From: DATFVA01 sp963774455
GTDB taxonomy: Bacteria > Bacteroidota > Ignavibacteria > Ignavibacteriales > Ignavibacteriaceae
Assembly: GCA_963774455.1 (NCBI GenBank)
Contig: CAVZFD010000006.1
Location: 124,001 to 188,000, forward strand
Length of the DNA: 64,000 bases
Direction: 5' to 3'
The translations under genes and the position numbers were made by a program. Positions 23,721 to 31,920 of this stretch are shown here, piece by piece (position 1 is the stretch's first letter; the number at the start of each line of letters is the position of its first letter). A model generated the notes under the pieces. It was not told the origin of the DNA. It was given only the letters and a program-made list of their open reading frames with translations, and searched no databases.

Positions 23721-25155
23721 GCTCCTTTTCTGCCGGTTCTTTTTCTACAGGTCCGAGGAATGAGGTTTTAAGAACATTTAATCGTTTCCCGTTTGAATAG
23801 ACGCCTATGTCTAACGCGGTATTCATAGTTTTAATTTCGTGCTGATCAAGTACAACCATAAATTTACCATCATAAATTTCCTGCGGTTTCAGATCGATGG
23901 GTCTGCCTATAAGTTCAAGCTTTCCATCCATATTCTCAAGCTTAAGTTCGATATTTGTTTCCTTGTATGTCTTATTGACGATATTAAGATCATAGAGATT
24001 GCTGACTTTATGATCGGCCTGTTTTTGGTAAAGCATACCGGGGGTGCGGAGGACGTTGAAATCATAATCCGTTCTCGCGGAGAGCAGGTAGCCCAGCACA
24101 CCAAGTAATACTACCAGGATGATAGAGTAAAAGATAGCTCTTGGCGTAAAGCGGAATTTTGATTTGTTCTCAATGGAATTAAGAGAAGCATATCTTATTA
24201 GTCCCCTCGGCCTTTTAACTTTATCCATTACCCCGTCACACGCATCTATACAGGCTGTGCAGTTTACGCATTCAAGCTGGATACCGTTCCTTATGTCGAT
24301 TCCGGTGGGACAAACATCCACGCACAGGTGACAGTCGATGCAGTCGCCCAGCCCCGACTGTTCCTCATTCTTGCGTATTTTTCCTCTGGGTTCTCCACGC
24401 ACGTTATCATATGCTATTACGACAGAATCCCGGTCAAGAAGAACACCCTGGAGCCTGCCGTAGGGACAAACGATGGTGCAGGCCTGCTCGCGGAAATATG
24501 AGAATACCCAATAAAATACTCCTGAGAATGCCAGGATTGAGATCAGTCCCTCAATATGCTCTGAAGGAGGATCTGTTATTATCTTAAGAAGATTGTCCAT
24601 ACCTATCAGATATGACAGGAATATGTTCGAGATGATGAATGATATGGCAAAGAAGATAACATACTTGGTTACTTTCTTAATCGTTTTCTTAGAATTCCAG
24701 GGAGCATCTGATAACTTCTTCTGCTGCAGCCAGTCCCCTTCCAGCCAGTATTCTATCTTGCGGAAAACCATCTCCATAAATATTGTCTGGGGACAGGCCC
24801 ATCCGCAGAATACCCTTCCGAATACCGCCGTAAAAAGGATGATAAATACTATTATTGCAATCATCGCTATTCCGAACAAATAAAGGTCGTGTGGTCCAAA
24901 TGGAATACCAAAAAGAATGAAATTCCTGTTCAGAAAATCAAAAAGCATAAACTGGTGTCCGTTTACCTTTATAAACGGCATACCAACAAGTATAACTAAC
25001 AGCAGGAAGCTCACCAGCGTCCGTGCGTTATAGAATCTGCCGGAAGGTTTTTTAGGATAGATCCAGTTCCTCTTTCCTTCTTTACTTACCGTAGAAAGCT
25101 GATCCCTGAAGGAATCTTCCGTTTCGATCGTTTTAGTATTTTCTTCCGAAGCCAT
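23704..25155 (-). CDS. ccoG: CcoG/FixG/RdxA ferredoxin-type membrane protein
   Basis: 483-aa polytopic membrane iron-sulfur protein. Motifs are CGWACPQTIFMEMVF, CTIVCPYGR and two 4Fe-4S sets (CIDCHLCVDVCPTG, CVNCTACIDACD), followed by a helix and an Ig-like C-terminal domain (~370-470). CcoG acts as a cupric reductase in copper insertion for cbb3 oxidase. It sits between ccoP and ccoH in the expected order. Confidence 0.95.
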   Translation of the reverse strand: MASEENTKTIETEDSFRDQLSTVSKEGKRNWIYPKKPSGRFYNARTLVSFLLLVILVGMPFIKVNGHQFMLFDFLNRNFILFGIPFGPHDLYLFGIAMIAIIVFIILFTAVFGRVFCGWACPQTIFMEMVFRKIEYWLEGDWLQQKKLSDAPWNSKKTIKKVTKYVIFFAISFIISNIFLSYLIGMDNLLKIITDPPSEHIEGLISILAFSGVFYWVFSYFREQACTIVCPYGRLQGVLLDRDSVVIAYDNVRGEPRGKIRKNEEQSGLGDCIDCHLCVDVCPTGIDIRNGIQLECVNCTACIDACDGVMDKVKRPRGLIRYASLNSIENKSKFRFTPRAIFYSIILVVLLGVLGYLLSARTDYDFNVLRTPGMLYQKQADHKVSNLYDLNIVNKTYKETNIELKLENMDGKLELIGRPIDLKPQEIYDGKFMVVLDQHEIKTMNTALDIGVYSNGKRLNVLKTSFLGPVEKEPAEKEHDEKD

Positions 25156-25187
25156 ATCAATCCGTATCTTAAACTAAATTCCTGAAG

Positions 25188-26063
25188 TTATTGGTTTACC
25201 TGCGTACTGTCTCCCTCCCAGATTGTTCCCTGCGGTTCTTTGGGATTTGCAGGATGCGTTCCCTGCAGAGAGAGAACAAAACTGGCTACCTCCTGCATCT
25301 GTTTTGGATTCAACTGGGTCTGCCAGCTTACCATACCTTTTGCTGGAACGCCGAATTTAATAGTTTTAAATACATTTTTTATACCGCCGCCATGGATCCA
25401 GTATTTATCCGTCAGGTTAGGACCAACAACACCGCCCGCATCAGGACCATGGCAGGGGACGCAGTTTGACTTAAAAATATCCTTGCCGGCTTCAAGATCA
25501 TTTTGATCAGTTAACCTGGTAACAGTTTCTTCGGTAACAAAAGCTCCGGATGCTTCAAGCTGGGCTCTCTGTAAAGCATAAGACTGCATTTCCGCTTCAT
25601 ATTCATCAACCTGTGATTTTCCTGCAGAAAATACTTCGTAGTTAAACATATAATAAACAGCAAAGATTATCGTCACAATAAAAAGATAATTGAACCAGGG
25701 CGGAACACTATTATCCAGTTCTCTGATACCATCATAGTCATCTTTCATCAGGATCTCATCCTCTTTATCGAGCGGTGCGGCTTTTGTCATTGCCTGCCGT
25801 ATGCGCGCCCACAAAGAAGCTTTTCCGGGTTCCTCAACAGCTTTCTCTTCTTCCTTTATTTCCTCTGTGCCGAAGTACATAAATCCGTATATGATTGCAA
25901 TGATCAGGATGAAAAAGAGTATCCCGAGAACTTTGTAGTAAGTGGGTCCAATAGCTCCTTCTTCTACAGTTGTTGCCTGCTGTGCCATTACAAAACTATA
26001 TTGAAGAAGAAAAACAGTAATTGTTAAAAAGATATTCATTGTAAACTTTCTATTTATCTTCAT
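25188..26063 (-). CDS. ccoP: cbb3 oxidase subunit III (CcoP/FixP), mono-haem form
   Basis: Membrane cytochrome c subunit, ~291 aa from the ATG at 26063 (MKINRKF), chosen for AGGTG six bases upstream. It has an N-terminal signal-like helix, a second TM (~25-45), a third at ~125-145 (FNYLFIVTIIFAVYYMF) and a single haem-binding motif CVPCHGP with axial Met in AKGMVSWQTQL. Classical CcoP has two CxxCH motifs; the one-haem form is known in Bacteroidota. It overlaps ccoQ by 14 bp. Confidence 0.92.
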   Translation of the reverse strand: MKINRKFTMNIFLTITVFLLQYSFVMAQQATTVEEGAIGPTYYKVLGILFFILIIAIIYGFMYFGTEEIKEEEKAVEEPGKASLWARIRQAMTKAAPLDKEDEILMKDDYDGIRELDNSVPPWFNYLFIVTIIFAVYYMFNYEVFSAGKSQVDEYEAEMQSYALQRAQLEASGAFVTEETVTRLTDQNDLEAGKDIFKSNCVPCHGPDAGGVVGPNLTDKYWIHGGGIKNVFKTIKFGVPAKGMVSWQTQLNPKQMQEVASFVLSLQGTHPANPKEPQGTIWEGDSTQVNQ

Positions 26064-26262
26064 TATAATCACCTGTAAGGATTTTTTGCTGATTATTTTC
26101 GGGATCGAGAGGAAGTTCTCCCATCTTTTTAAGGTATCCTTTATCTGCCCGCAGAGCCCAGATTAACAGGGCAACAAAGAAGACAAAAAAGACAACGAGA
26201 GAGAACAGCGGGTATGCCGCGATTCCTTCTATCGATTCGAGATATTTACTTGCCATTTCCAT
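26050..26262 (-). CDS. ccoQ: CcoQ-like small cbb3 oxidase subunit
   Basis: 70-aa protein with one TM helix (YPLFSLVVFFVFFVALLIW) followed by KGYLKKMGELPLDPE, typical of CcoQ/FixQ in Bacteroidota. It stabilises the oxidase. Located between ccoNO and ccoP with 8 bp upstream and a 14-bp overlap downstream. Confidence 0.85.
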   Translation of the reverse strand: MEMASKYLESIEGIAAYPLFSLVVFFVFFVALLIWALRADKGYLKKMGELPLDPENNQQKILTGDYNEDK

Positions 26263-26270
26263 AATAAATC

Positions 26271-28415
26271 CTACTTCTTCTCTGTTAAAGAATTACCTTT
26301 AATATCGGTACCAAGTCTCTGCAGGTAAGCAATCAGTGCAATGATCTCTTTATTGGGTTCAGCAGGAACACCGCTCTTCTGAAGGTCTGCAGCTATTTCT
26401 TCCGACTGTTTTCTTAAGTCATCATTAGCCGCATTTTCATAACTTTCTCTGTATGGAACACCGACCGATCTTAATCCTCTTATTTTCGACCGGGTATCCG
26501 AAGTATCGAGATCCTGCGTCAGCAGCCACGGGTAAGAAGGCATAATTGAACCCGGCGACATTTGCCTTGGATCCTGCATATGCAGGTAATGCCACATATT
26601 GGGGTATTTCCCTCCTTCCCTGTGAAGATCGGGACCTGTTCTTTTTGAGCCCCACAGGAATGGATGATCATAAACATACTCTCCTGCCTTTGAGTATTCA
26701 CCGTACCGTTCGGTTTCTGATCTGAAAGGACGGACAAGCTGCGAGTGGCAGTTGTTGCATCCCTCCCTTATGTAAATATCTCGCCCCTGCAGTTCGAGCG
26801 GTGTATAAGGCTTGACACTCGAGATTGTAGGAATATTGGATTTAATAAGAAATGTAGGAAGGAATTCAACAATCCCGCCTATCAGGATAACTATCGTAGA
26901 AACAATAAGGAAGTAAATCGGTTTACCTTCCAGCCACCTGTGCCAGGTTCCTTTTGCAAATCTGTCATTGACCTTTATTAATGCAGGAGCCTCAGCTTCT
27001 TCCTCTGCTTCAAAGCTGCCCTGCTTTGCCGTTTTAATGAGGTTATAAACCATCATTATTACACCGGAGAAATAAAGGAGCCCTCCAATCGCCCTTATGA
27101 TATACATCGGTATTATCTGCAATGTGGTCTCAAGGAAATTAGGATATTGAAGCAGGCCAAGCGGTGTGAACTGTTTCCACATTAACGATTGGGTTATCCC
27201 CGACCAGTACATAGAGGCGGCATAGAATACTATGCCCAGCATTCCGATCCAGAAGTGTGCGTTTGCAAGTTTCTTTGAGAAGAGTTCTGTTTTATAAATA
27301 CGAGGAATCAGCCAGTACAATATTCCGAAAGTTAAAAATCCGTTCCACCCGAGTGCGCCGATATGAACGTGAGCTATTATCCAGTCAGTAAAATGCGCAA
27401 TCGCATTAACATTTTTAAGGGACAGCATTGGTCCCTCAAAGGTCGCCATACCGTAAGCGGTAATAGCGACGACCATAAATTTGAGAATTGGATCTTCTCT
27501 TACTTTATCCCATGCTCCTCTTAAAGTGAGGAGACCATTTATCATACCTCCCCACGACGGGGCAATGAGCATTATGGAGAATGCGGTTCCAAGAGATTGA
27601 GCCCAGTTCGGCAGTGATGAATAAAGAAGATGATGAGGACCAGCCCATATGTAAATAAAGATCAGTGCCCAGAAATGGATTATCGACAGCCTGTAAGAAT
27701 AGATCGGCCGGTTTGCCGCCTTTGGAAGATAATAGTACATCAGTCCCAGGTACGGAGTTGTAAGAAAAAACGCCACGGCATTATGCCCGTACCACCACTG
27801 AACCAGCGCATCCTGCACACCCGCATAAACAGGGTAACTTTTCATGAAAGAAACCGGAACTTCGATAGAGTTCACAATGTGTAGGACCGCCACCGTAACC
27901 CATGTTGCGATATAAAACCAAATGGCAACATAAATATGATTTTCCCTCCGCTTAAGGATTGTTCCGAACATATTGATTCCGAAAACGATCCAGACGATGG
28001 CAATGGCAATATCGATAGGCCATTCAAGTTCTGCATATTCCTTGCTGGTTGTGAAACCCATTGCAAGAGTAAGGGCGGCGGCCACAATAATAAGCTGCCA
28101 TCCCCAGAAATGTATTTTGCTCAGCAGGTCGCTGTACATTCTTGCCTTGCACAAACGCTGAAGGGAGTGATAAACCCCCATAAATATTGCGTTGCCCACA
28201 AAAGCGAAAATTACGGCATTAGTATGAATAGGGCGTATTCTGCCGAAAGTTGTGAACTGAAGATTAAAGTTAAGGGAAGGTAAAAACAGCTGGGAGGCAA
28301 TTGTGAGTCCAACCAGCATACCGATTACTCCCCAAAAGGCAGTAGCTATAGCAAAATTCTTTACGATTTTATTATCGTAACTGAACTGTTCTAACTGCAT
28401 AAATGCATTCTCCAT
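26271..28415 (-). CDS. ccoNO: Fused cbb3 oxidase subunits I and II (CcoN-CcoO)
   Basis: 714-aa fusion. Residues ~1-470 form the 12-helix haem-copper oxidase with ligand histidines in RPIHTNAVIFAF, WYGHNAVAFF, AGPHHLLYSS and IAHVHIGALGW. Residues ~500-714 form the membrane-anchored mono-haem cytochrome c (EGCNNCHSQLVRPF, Met in SPGSIMPSYPWL). It reduces oxygen at low concentration and pumps protons. The fusion is common in Bacteroidota and Ignavibacteria, separate genes elsewhere. No frameshift. Confidence 0.95.
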   Translation of the reverse strand: MENAFMQLEQFSYDNKIVKNFAIATAFWGVIGMLVGLTIASQLFLPSLNFNLQFTTFGRIRPIHTNAVIFAFVGNAIFMGVYHSLQRLCKARMYSDLLSKIHFWGWQLIIVAAALTLAMGFTTSKEYAELEWPIDIAIAIVWIVFGINMFGTILKRRENHIYVAIWFYIATWVTVAVLHIVNSIEVPVSFMKSYPVYAGVQDALVQWWYGHNAVAFFLTTPYLGLMYYYLPKAANRPIYSYRLSIIHFWALIFIYIWAGPHHLLYSSLPNWAQSLGTAFSIMLIAPSWGGMINGLLTLRGAWDKVREDPILKFMVVAITAYGMATFEGPMLSLKNVNAIAHFTDWIIAHVHIGALGWNGFLTFGILYWLIPRIYKTELFSKKLANAHFWIGMLGIVFYAASMYWSGITQSLMWKQFTPLGLLQYPNFLETTLQIIPMYIIRAIGGLLYFSGVIMMVYNLIKTAKQGSFEAEEEAEAPALIKVNDRFAKGTWHRWLEGKPIYFLIVSTIVILIGGIVEFLPTFLIKSNIPTISSVKPYTPLELQGRDIYIREGCNNCHSQLVRPFRSETERYGEYSKAGEYVYDHPFLWGSKRTGPDLHREGGKYPNMWHYLHMQDPRQMSPGSIMPSYPWLLTQDLDTSDTRSKIRGLRSVGVPYRESYENAANDDLRKQSEEIAADLQKSGVPAEPNKEIIALIAYLQRLGTDIKGNSLTEKK

Positions 28416-28430
28416 AGAGTGAATAGGGAA

Positions 28431-28610
28431 CTATTTTTTCTTTTTTTCAATATCTTTATCAGGTTTTTCCTTCTTATCCTCAAAGAGCATCCTTACAGAA
28501 GGAGTATATGTATCCTTATACTGGCCGCTTTTTACAGCCCAGAGAAAAGCAGCCAGAAAACCTATTGCAACGAGAAGACTAAATCCTATTAAAACGACTA
28601 TTACCGAGAT
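28431..28610 (-). CDS. ccoS: CcoS cbb3 oxidase assembly protein
   Basis: A 59-codon frame encodes one TM helix (SVIVVLIGFSLLVAIGF) followed by FLWAVKSGQYKDTYTPSVRM, the CcoS signature. CcoS is needed for cofactor insertion into cbb3 oxidase. The gene sits between the copper ATPase and ccoNO as usual. No ATG, GTG or TTG is available in frame at the expected start: the position aligned with the family Met is ATC (28610), preceded at six bases by GCGAGG. It overlaps the ATPase stop codon by 10 bp. Either a rare start codon is used or there is a sequencing error. Confidence 0.8.
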   Translation of the reverse strand: MSVIVVLIGFSLLVAIGFLAAFLWAVKSGQYKDTYTPSVRMLFEDKKEKPDKDIEKKKK

Positions 28611-31018
28611 AACAAGCCTCGCTTTCCCGCGATGAAATTCGTTGTAAGGGTTGTAAATAAAACCACTGAAATAGAACTTAGCGGCATTAAAATAGCTGCC
28701 ACTAAGGGTGACAGCATTCCTTCAACCGCAAATGTTAGTCCTGCGGCATTGTACAGGAACGATATTATAAAACTTATTATAATAATGTGTACGCTTGTTT
28801 TTGAAAACCTTATAAATTCAGGCAGCAGGGAAAGTTTATCAGCATCAAGTATTGCATCGCAGGCAGGTGAAAAGCTGCTGATGTTTTCTGTAACAGCAAC
28901 ACCGACATTGCTTTTTTTCAGTGCACCTGCATCATTCAACCCGTCACCTACCATCAAAACATTTTCATTTCTGCTTCGTTTCTCTTCTATATAAAGGAGC
29001 TTATGATGGGGTGTCTGTCTGAAACGAATTTCAGCTTCCTTACCGAATAATTTCAAAAGTCTTTCTTTTTCACCTTCATTATCTCCCGATAGTACTGAAA
29101 GTTTGTAACTGCCGGATAAGTCATTTATAACCCTTTCAATACCATCACGGTAATAATTGTTTATTTCGAAGTAGCCGTAGGTTCTACCGTTAAAGGAGAC
29201 ATATACTCTTGGGTTTTCCTGGTTAGCCGGTTTAAAGTTTGCAAGAGAATCATCAACGAAGGCAAGTGAACCGAGTTTTATTTTATTGCCCAATACCGAT
29301 CCCTCGATTCCCTGTCCGGAATATTCCCTGTATTGCGAGATCTCAGGTTCATTATATTCCCGCAATGAATTATAGACTGCCATGCTTAGGGGGTGAGTGG
29401 AATTTTTCACAAGCGACTTTATCATTTCCATTTTAAAGTCGTCAAGGTAATCTCCCGTAAAATTAACTTCTCCTTCTCCTGCCCTGGTAATGGTCCCCGT
29501 CTTATCAAAAACCACTGTATCAATCTTTGCCAGGTCCTCTACGACAGAGCTGTTTTTCAGGTAGAATTTATTTCTTCCGAAAATCCTTACAGTATTGCCG
29601 AAAGTAAAGGGAGTTGATAAAGCCAGCGCACAGGGACAGGCAACTATAAGCACTGCCGTAAATACATTGATGGCTGTATGTATACTTGACTGGACCCAGA
29701 ATAGAGCAGAAACAACTGCGATTAAAAGGATGACTGCGGTAAAATACTTGCTGACAAGTGTGCTGATTGTTGTAAAATAGCTTTCATCTTTTTTATTGAA
29801 CGATTCATGATTCCACAGCTGAGTAAGGTAACTTTGAGATACTTCCTTCACGACTTCAAGTTCAATTGCACTTCCTTTCTGTCGTCCCCCGGCATAAACA
29901 AGTTCACCAAGCACCTTGTTTACAGGTGATGATTCACCGGTAACAAAGCTATAATCAATATTCCCGTTTCCGCTGAATAAAATTGCATCGGCAGGTATAA
30001 TCTCATCATTTCTTATTACTATTCTGTCACCTACTTTCAGCTTCGCAACCGGGACAGAAGTTTCCTTATTCTCCTTTTTCACGGTAACCCCGAGAGGAAA
30101 ATATGATTTATAACTCCTTTCAAAATTGAGCGTCTCGTAGGTCTTCTCCTGGAATAGTTTACCTATCAGAAGAAAGAATACCAGTCCGCTCATCGAATCA
30201 AAATATCCCGCCTGATGATTGATTACCACTTCGATTACACTGCGCAGGAATAAAACCAATATTCCGAGTGAGATAGGAAAATCAATGTTAACTATTTTCT
30301 TTTTAAGTCCTTTGTATGCCGAGCTGAAATATTCCGATGCAGAATAAAAGAAAACCGGAAGCGCGAGCACCAGGTTCAGCCAGGCAAAGATATTCCTGTA
30401 GTAGCTATCATTAATATCTATCGATAAATACTCGGGAAAGCTGAGGAGCATTATGTTGCCGAAGCAAAACGCTGCAATACCGATTTTATAATAAAGATGT
30501 TTACGATGGACGTCCGTTTTTTCTTCAGTGCTATCCAGCTGAAGCTGAGGTTCATAGCCTATTGAAGCAAGCAGCTGAACGAGTTCTTTCAGAGTGATCT
30601 TTGAATGGAAATATTTGACTGAAAGTTCTTTTTTCAGGAAATCGGCGTGAGACTGACTGATCCCGGGATTCAGCTTATACAGGTTTTCGAGCAGCCAGAT
30701 GCAGGAGCTGCAGTGCATCTGGGGAATGCGAAAAGTAATTGAACTTATCTTATCATTCCTGAAATCAATCAGCCGCTGTATAGTTTCCGGATCATCCAGG
30801 TAGTCAAATTTCCTAACGGGAATATTCGCAGGAGAAATTCCGGGGGTTGTTTCCAGGGAATAATAGTCGCACATCTGCTTTTGATTAAGCATTTCATAAA
30901 CTGTTTTACACCCCAGGCAGCAGAAATACTTGTCATCCAGATGCAGGCTTTCATCCCGGCAGTTATCTCCGCAGTGAAAACATTTTATTTCACTTTTAAC
31001 TATATCTTTTTTAATCAT
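28601..31018 (-). CDS. ccoI: Copper-translocating P-type ATPase of the cbb3 operon (CcoI/FixI)
   Basis: 805-aa P1B-type ATPase supplying copper to the oxidase. The N-terminal Cys-rich domain (~13-50: CFHCGDNC, CCLGCKTVY) is of the ATPase-cat_bd type. An HMA domain follows with MHCSSCIWLLENL (~100). Then eight helices, the CPC motif in IVACPCALALS, phosphorylation site DKTGTIT and hinge GDGLNDAGAL. This arrangement is that of CcoI/CopA2-type exporters. First gene of the cco operon; the 5' region (31019-31285) is shared with a divergent gene. Confidence 0.93.
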   Translation of the reverse strand: MIKKDIVKSEIKCFHCGDNCRDESLHLDDKYFCCLGCKTVYEMLNQKQMCDYYSLETTPGISPANIPVRKFDYLDDPETIQRLIDFRNDKISSITFRIPQMHCSSCIWLLENLYKLNPGISQSHADFLKKELSVKYFHSKITLKELVQLLASIGYEPQLQLDSTEEKTDVHRKHLYYKIGIAAFCFGNIMLLSFPEYLSIDINDSYYRNIFAWLNLVLALPVFFYSASEYFSSAYKGLKKKIVNIDFPISLGILVLFLRSVIEVVINHQAGYFDSMSGLVFFLLIGKLFQEKTYETLNFERSYKSYFPLGVTVKKENKETSVPVAKLKVGDRIVIRNDEIIPADAILFSGNGNIDYSFVTGESSPVNKVLGELVYAGGRQKGSAIELEVVKEVSQSYLTQLWNHESFNKKDESYFTTISTLVSKYFTAVILLIAVVSALFWVQSSIHTAINVFTAVLIVACPCALALSTPFTFGNTVRIFGRNKFYLKNSSVVEDLAKIDTVVFDKTGTITRAGEGEVNFTGDYLDDFKMEMIKSLVKNSTHPLSMAVYNSLREYNEPEISQYREYSGQGIEGSVLGNKIKLGSLAFVDDSLANFKPANQENPRVYVSFNGRTYGYFEINNYYRDGIERVINDLSGSYKLSVLSGDNEGEKERLLKLFGKEAEIRFRQTPHHKLLYIEEKRSRNENVLMVGDGLNDAGALKKSNVGVAVTENISSFSPACDAILDADKLSLLPEFIRFSKTSVHIIIISFIISFLYNAAGLTFAVEGMLSPLVAAILMPLSSISVVLFTTLTTNFIAGKRGLLSR

Positions 31019-31285
31019 ACGGTCAGAATTTTTAAATTTATCCCGGACAATCCTGTTTGAATATTAGCGTTTTTTATCGGAAAGAAGGAAATTGACAGAA
31101 ATTGTGCCATCAATGCGCAAATATAAAAAAAATGAAATTTGATTGAACTATAATAATTCGGACTTTTTTATTCTTTTTTTAGAAAATCTATTCTGTTTTA
31201 TTTCTCAAAAACAGGAAACCATAAATTTCTTGGAATTCCTGTCGATTTTTTGCAAATTTGAATCCAATATAATTGAGAAGTGAAT

Positions 31286-31744
31286 ATGGCTTACCTGGTA
31301 TTTAAACTCATACATATTTTTGCGGTTATCCTGTTCCTGGGAAATATCATTATTGATGTTTTCTGGAAAAATCATGGCGACAGGAGCAAAGATCCCGGCA
31401 TAATGGCTCATACGTTGAGGGGGATAATCAGGGCCGACAGGTTTTTTACAATGCCGGCAGTCGCATTTCTAATTCTTGCGGGATTCGGCGGTATGGGAAT
31501 AGGTTATATTCCATTTGAGACGGGATGGATTTTGTGGGGCTTAATAATGATTGTTATTTCTGCCGCTGCTTTTATGGCTAAAGTTGTCCCCGCCCAGAAA
31601 AAATTATTAAAGATAGCTGAAACTGATCCCTTTGATCAGCAGCTTTACGACGCGGTATCAAAAGAGTGGAACTTATGGGGAAGCATCGCAACCATTGCCC
31701 CGATAATTGCAGTTGTATTAATGGTGCTCAAAGTACCTTCATAA
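31286..31744 (+). CDS. DUF2269-like membrane protein
   Basis: 152-aa membrane protein with four helices and a conserved N-terminal His in LVFKLIHIFAVILFLGN, as in DUF2269 (PF10027) proteins. These are often near respiratory or copper genes; function is unknown. Start chosen at the ATG 31286 with GAGAAG upstream; a GTG two codons earlier is possible. Divergent from the cco operon. Confidence 0.75.
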   Translation: MAYLVFKLIHIFAVILFLGNIIIDVFWKNHGDRSKDPGIMAHTLRGIIRADRFFTMPAVAFLILAGFGGMGIGYIPFETGWILWGLIMIVISAAAFMAKVVPAQKKLLKIAETDPFDQQLYDAVSKEWNLWGSIATIAPIIAVVLMVLKVPS

Positions 31745-31763
31745 AATCTTCAAGCTGACACCT

Positions 31764-31806
31764 TTCGGCCTCTGTTCGGCCTCTGCTTCGGCCTCTGCCC
31801 GGCCTG
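31764..31806. repeat. Short tandem repeat (TTCGGCCTCTG)n
   Basis: Three near-perfect 11-12-bp units (TTCGGCCTCTG at 31764 and 31775, CTTCGGCCTCTG at 31786) plus a partial CCCGGCCTG, directly after the stop of the membrane protein. GC-rich compared with surroundings. Confidence 0.8.
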
Positions 31807-31920
31807 TATAAGGCATGTAACCGGCCGACAATAGGCTTATATTTGGATTATATGCCCACGTATGCATCCCCCTAATACTATTTTATATTGCGTCCCTATT
31901 CATTATTTTAATCAATTCAA

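Noticed and set aside
31085..31120. FNR/CRP-like site upstream of the cbb3 operon (TTGAC ... TCAAT)
   Set aside because: The half-sites are 12 bp apart instead of about 4, so it does not fit the consensus.
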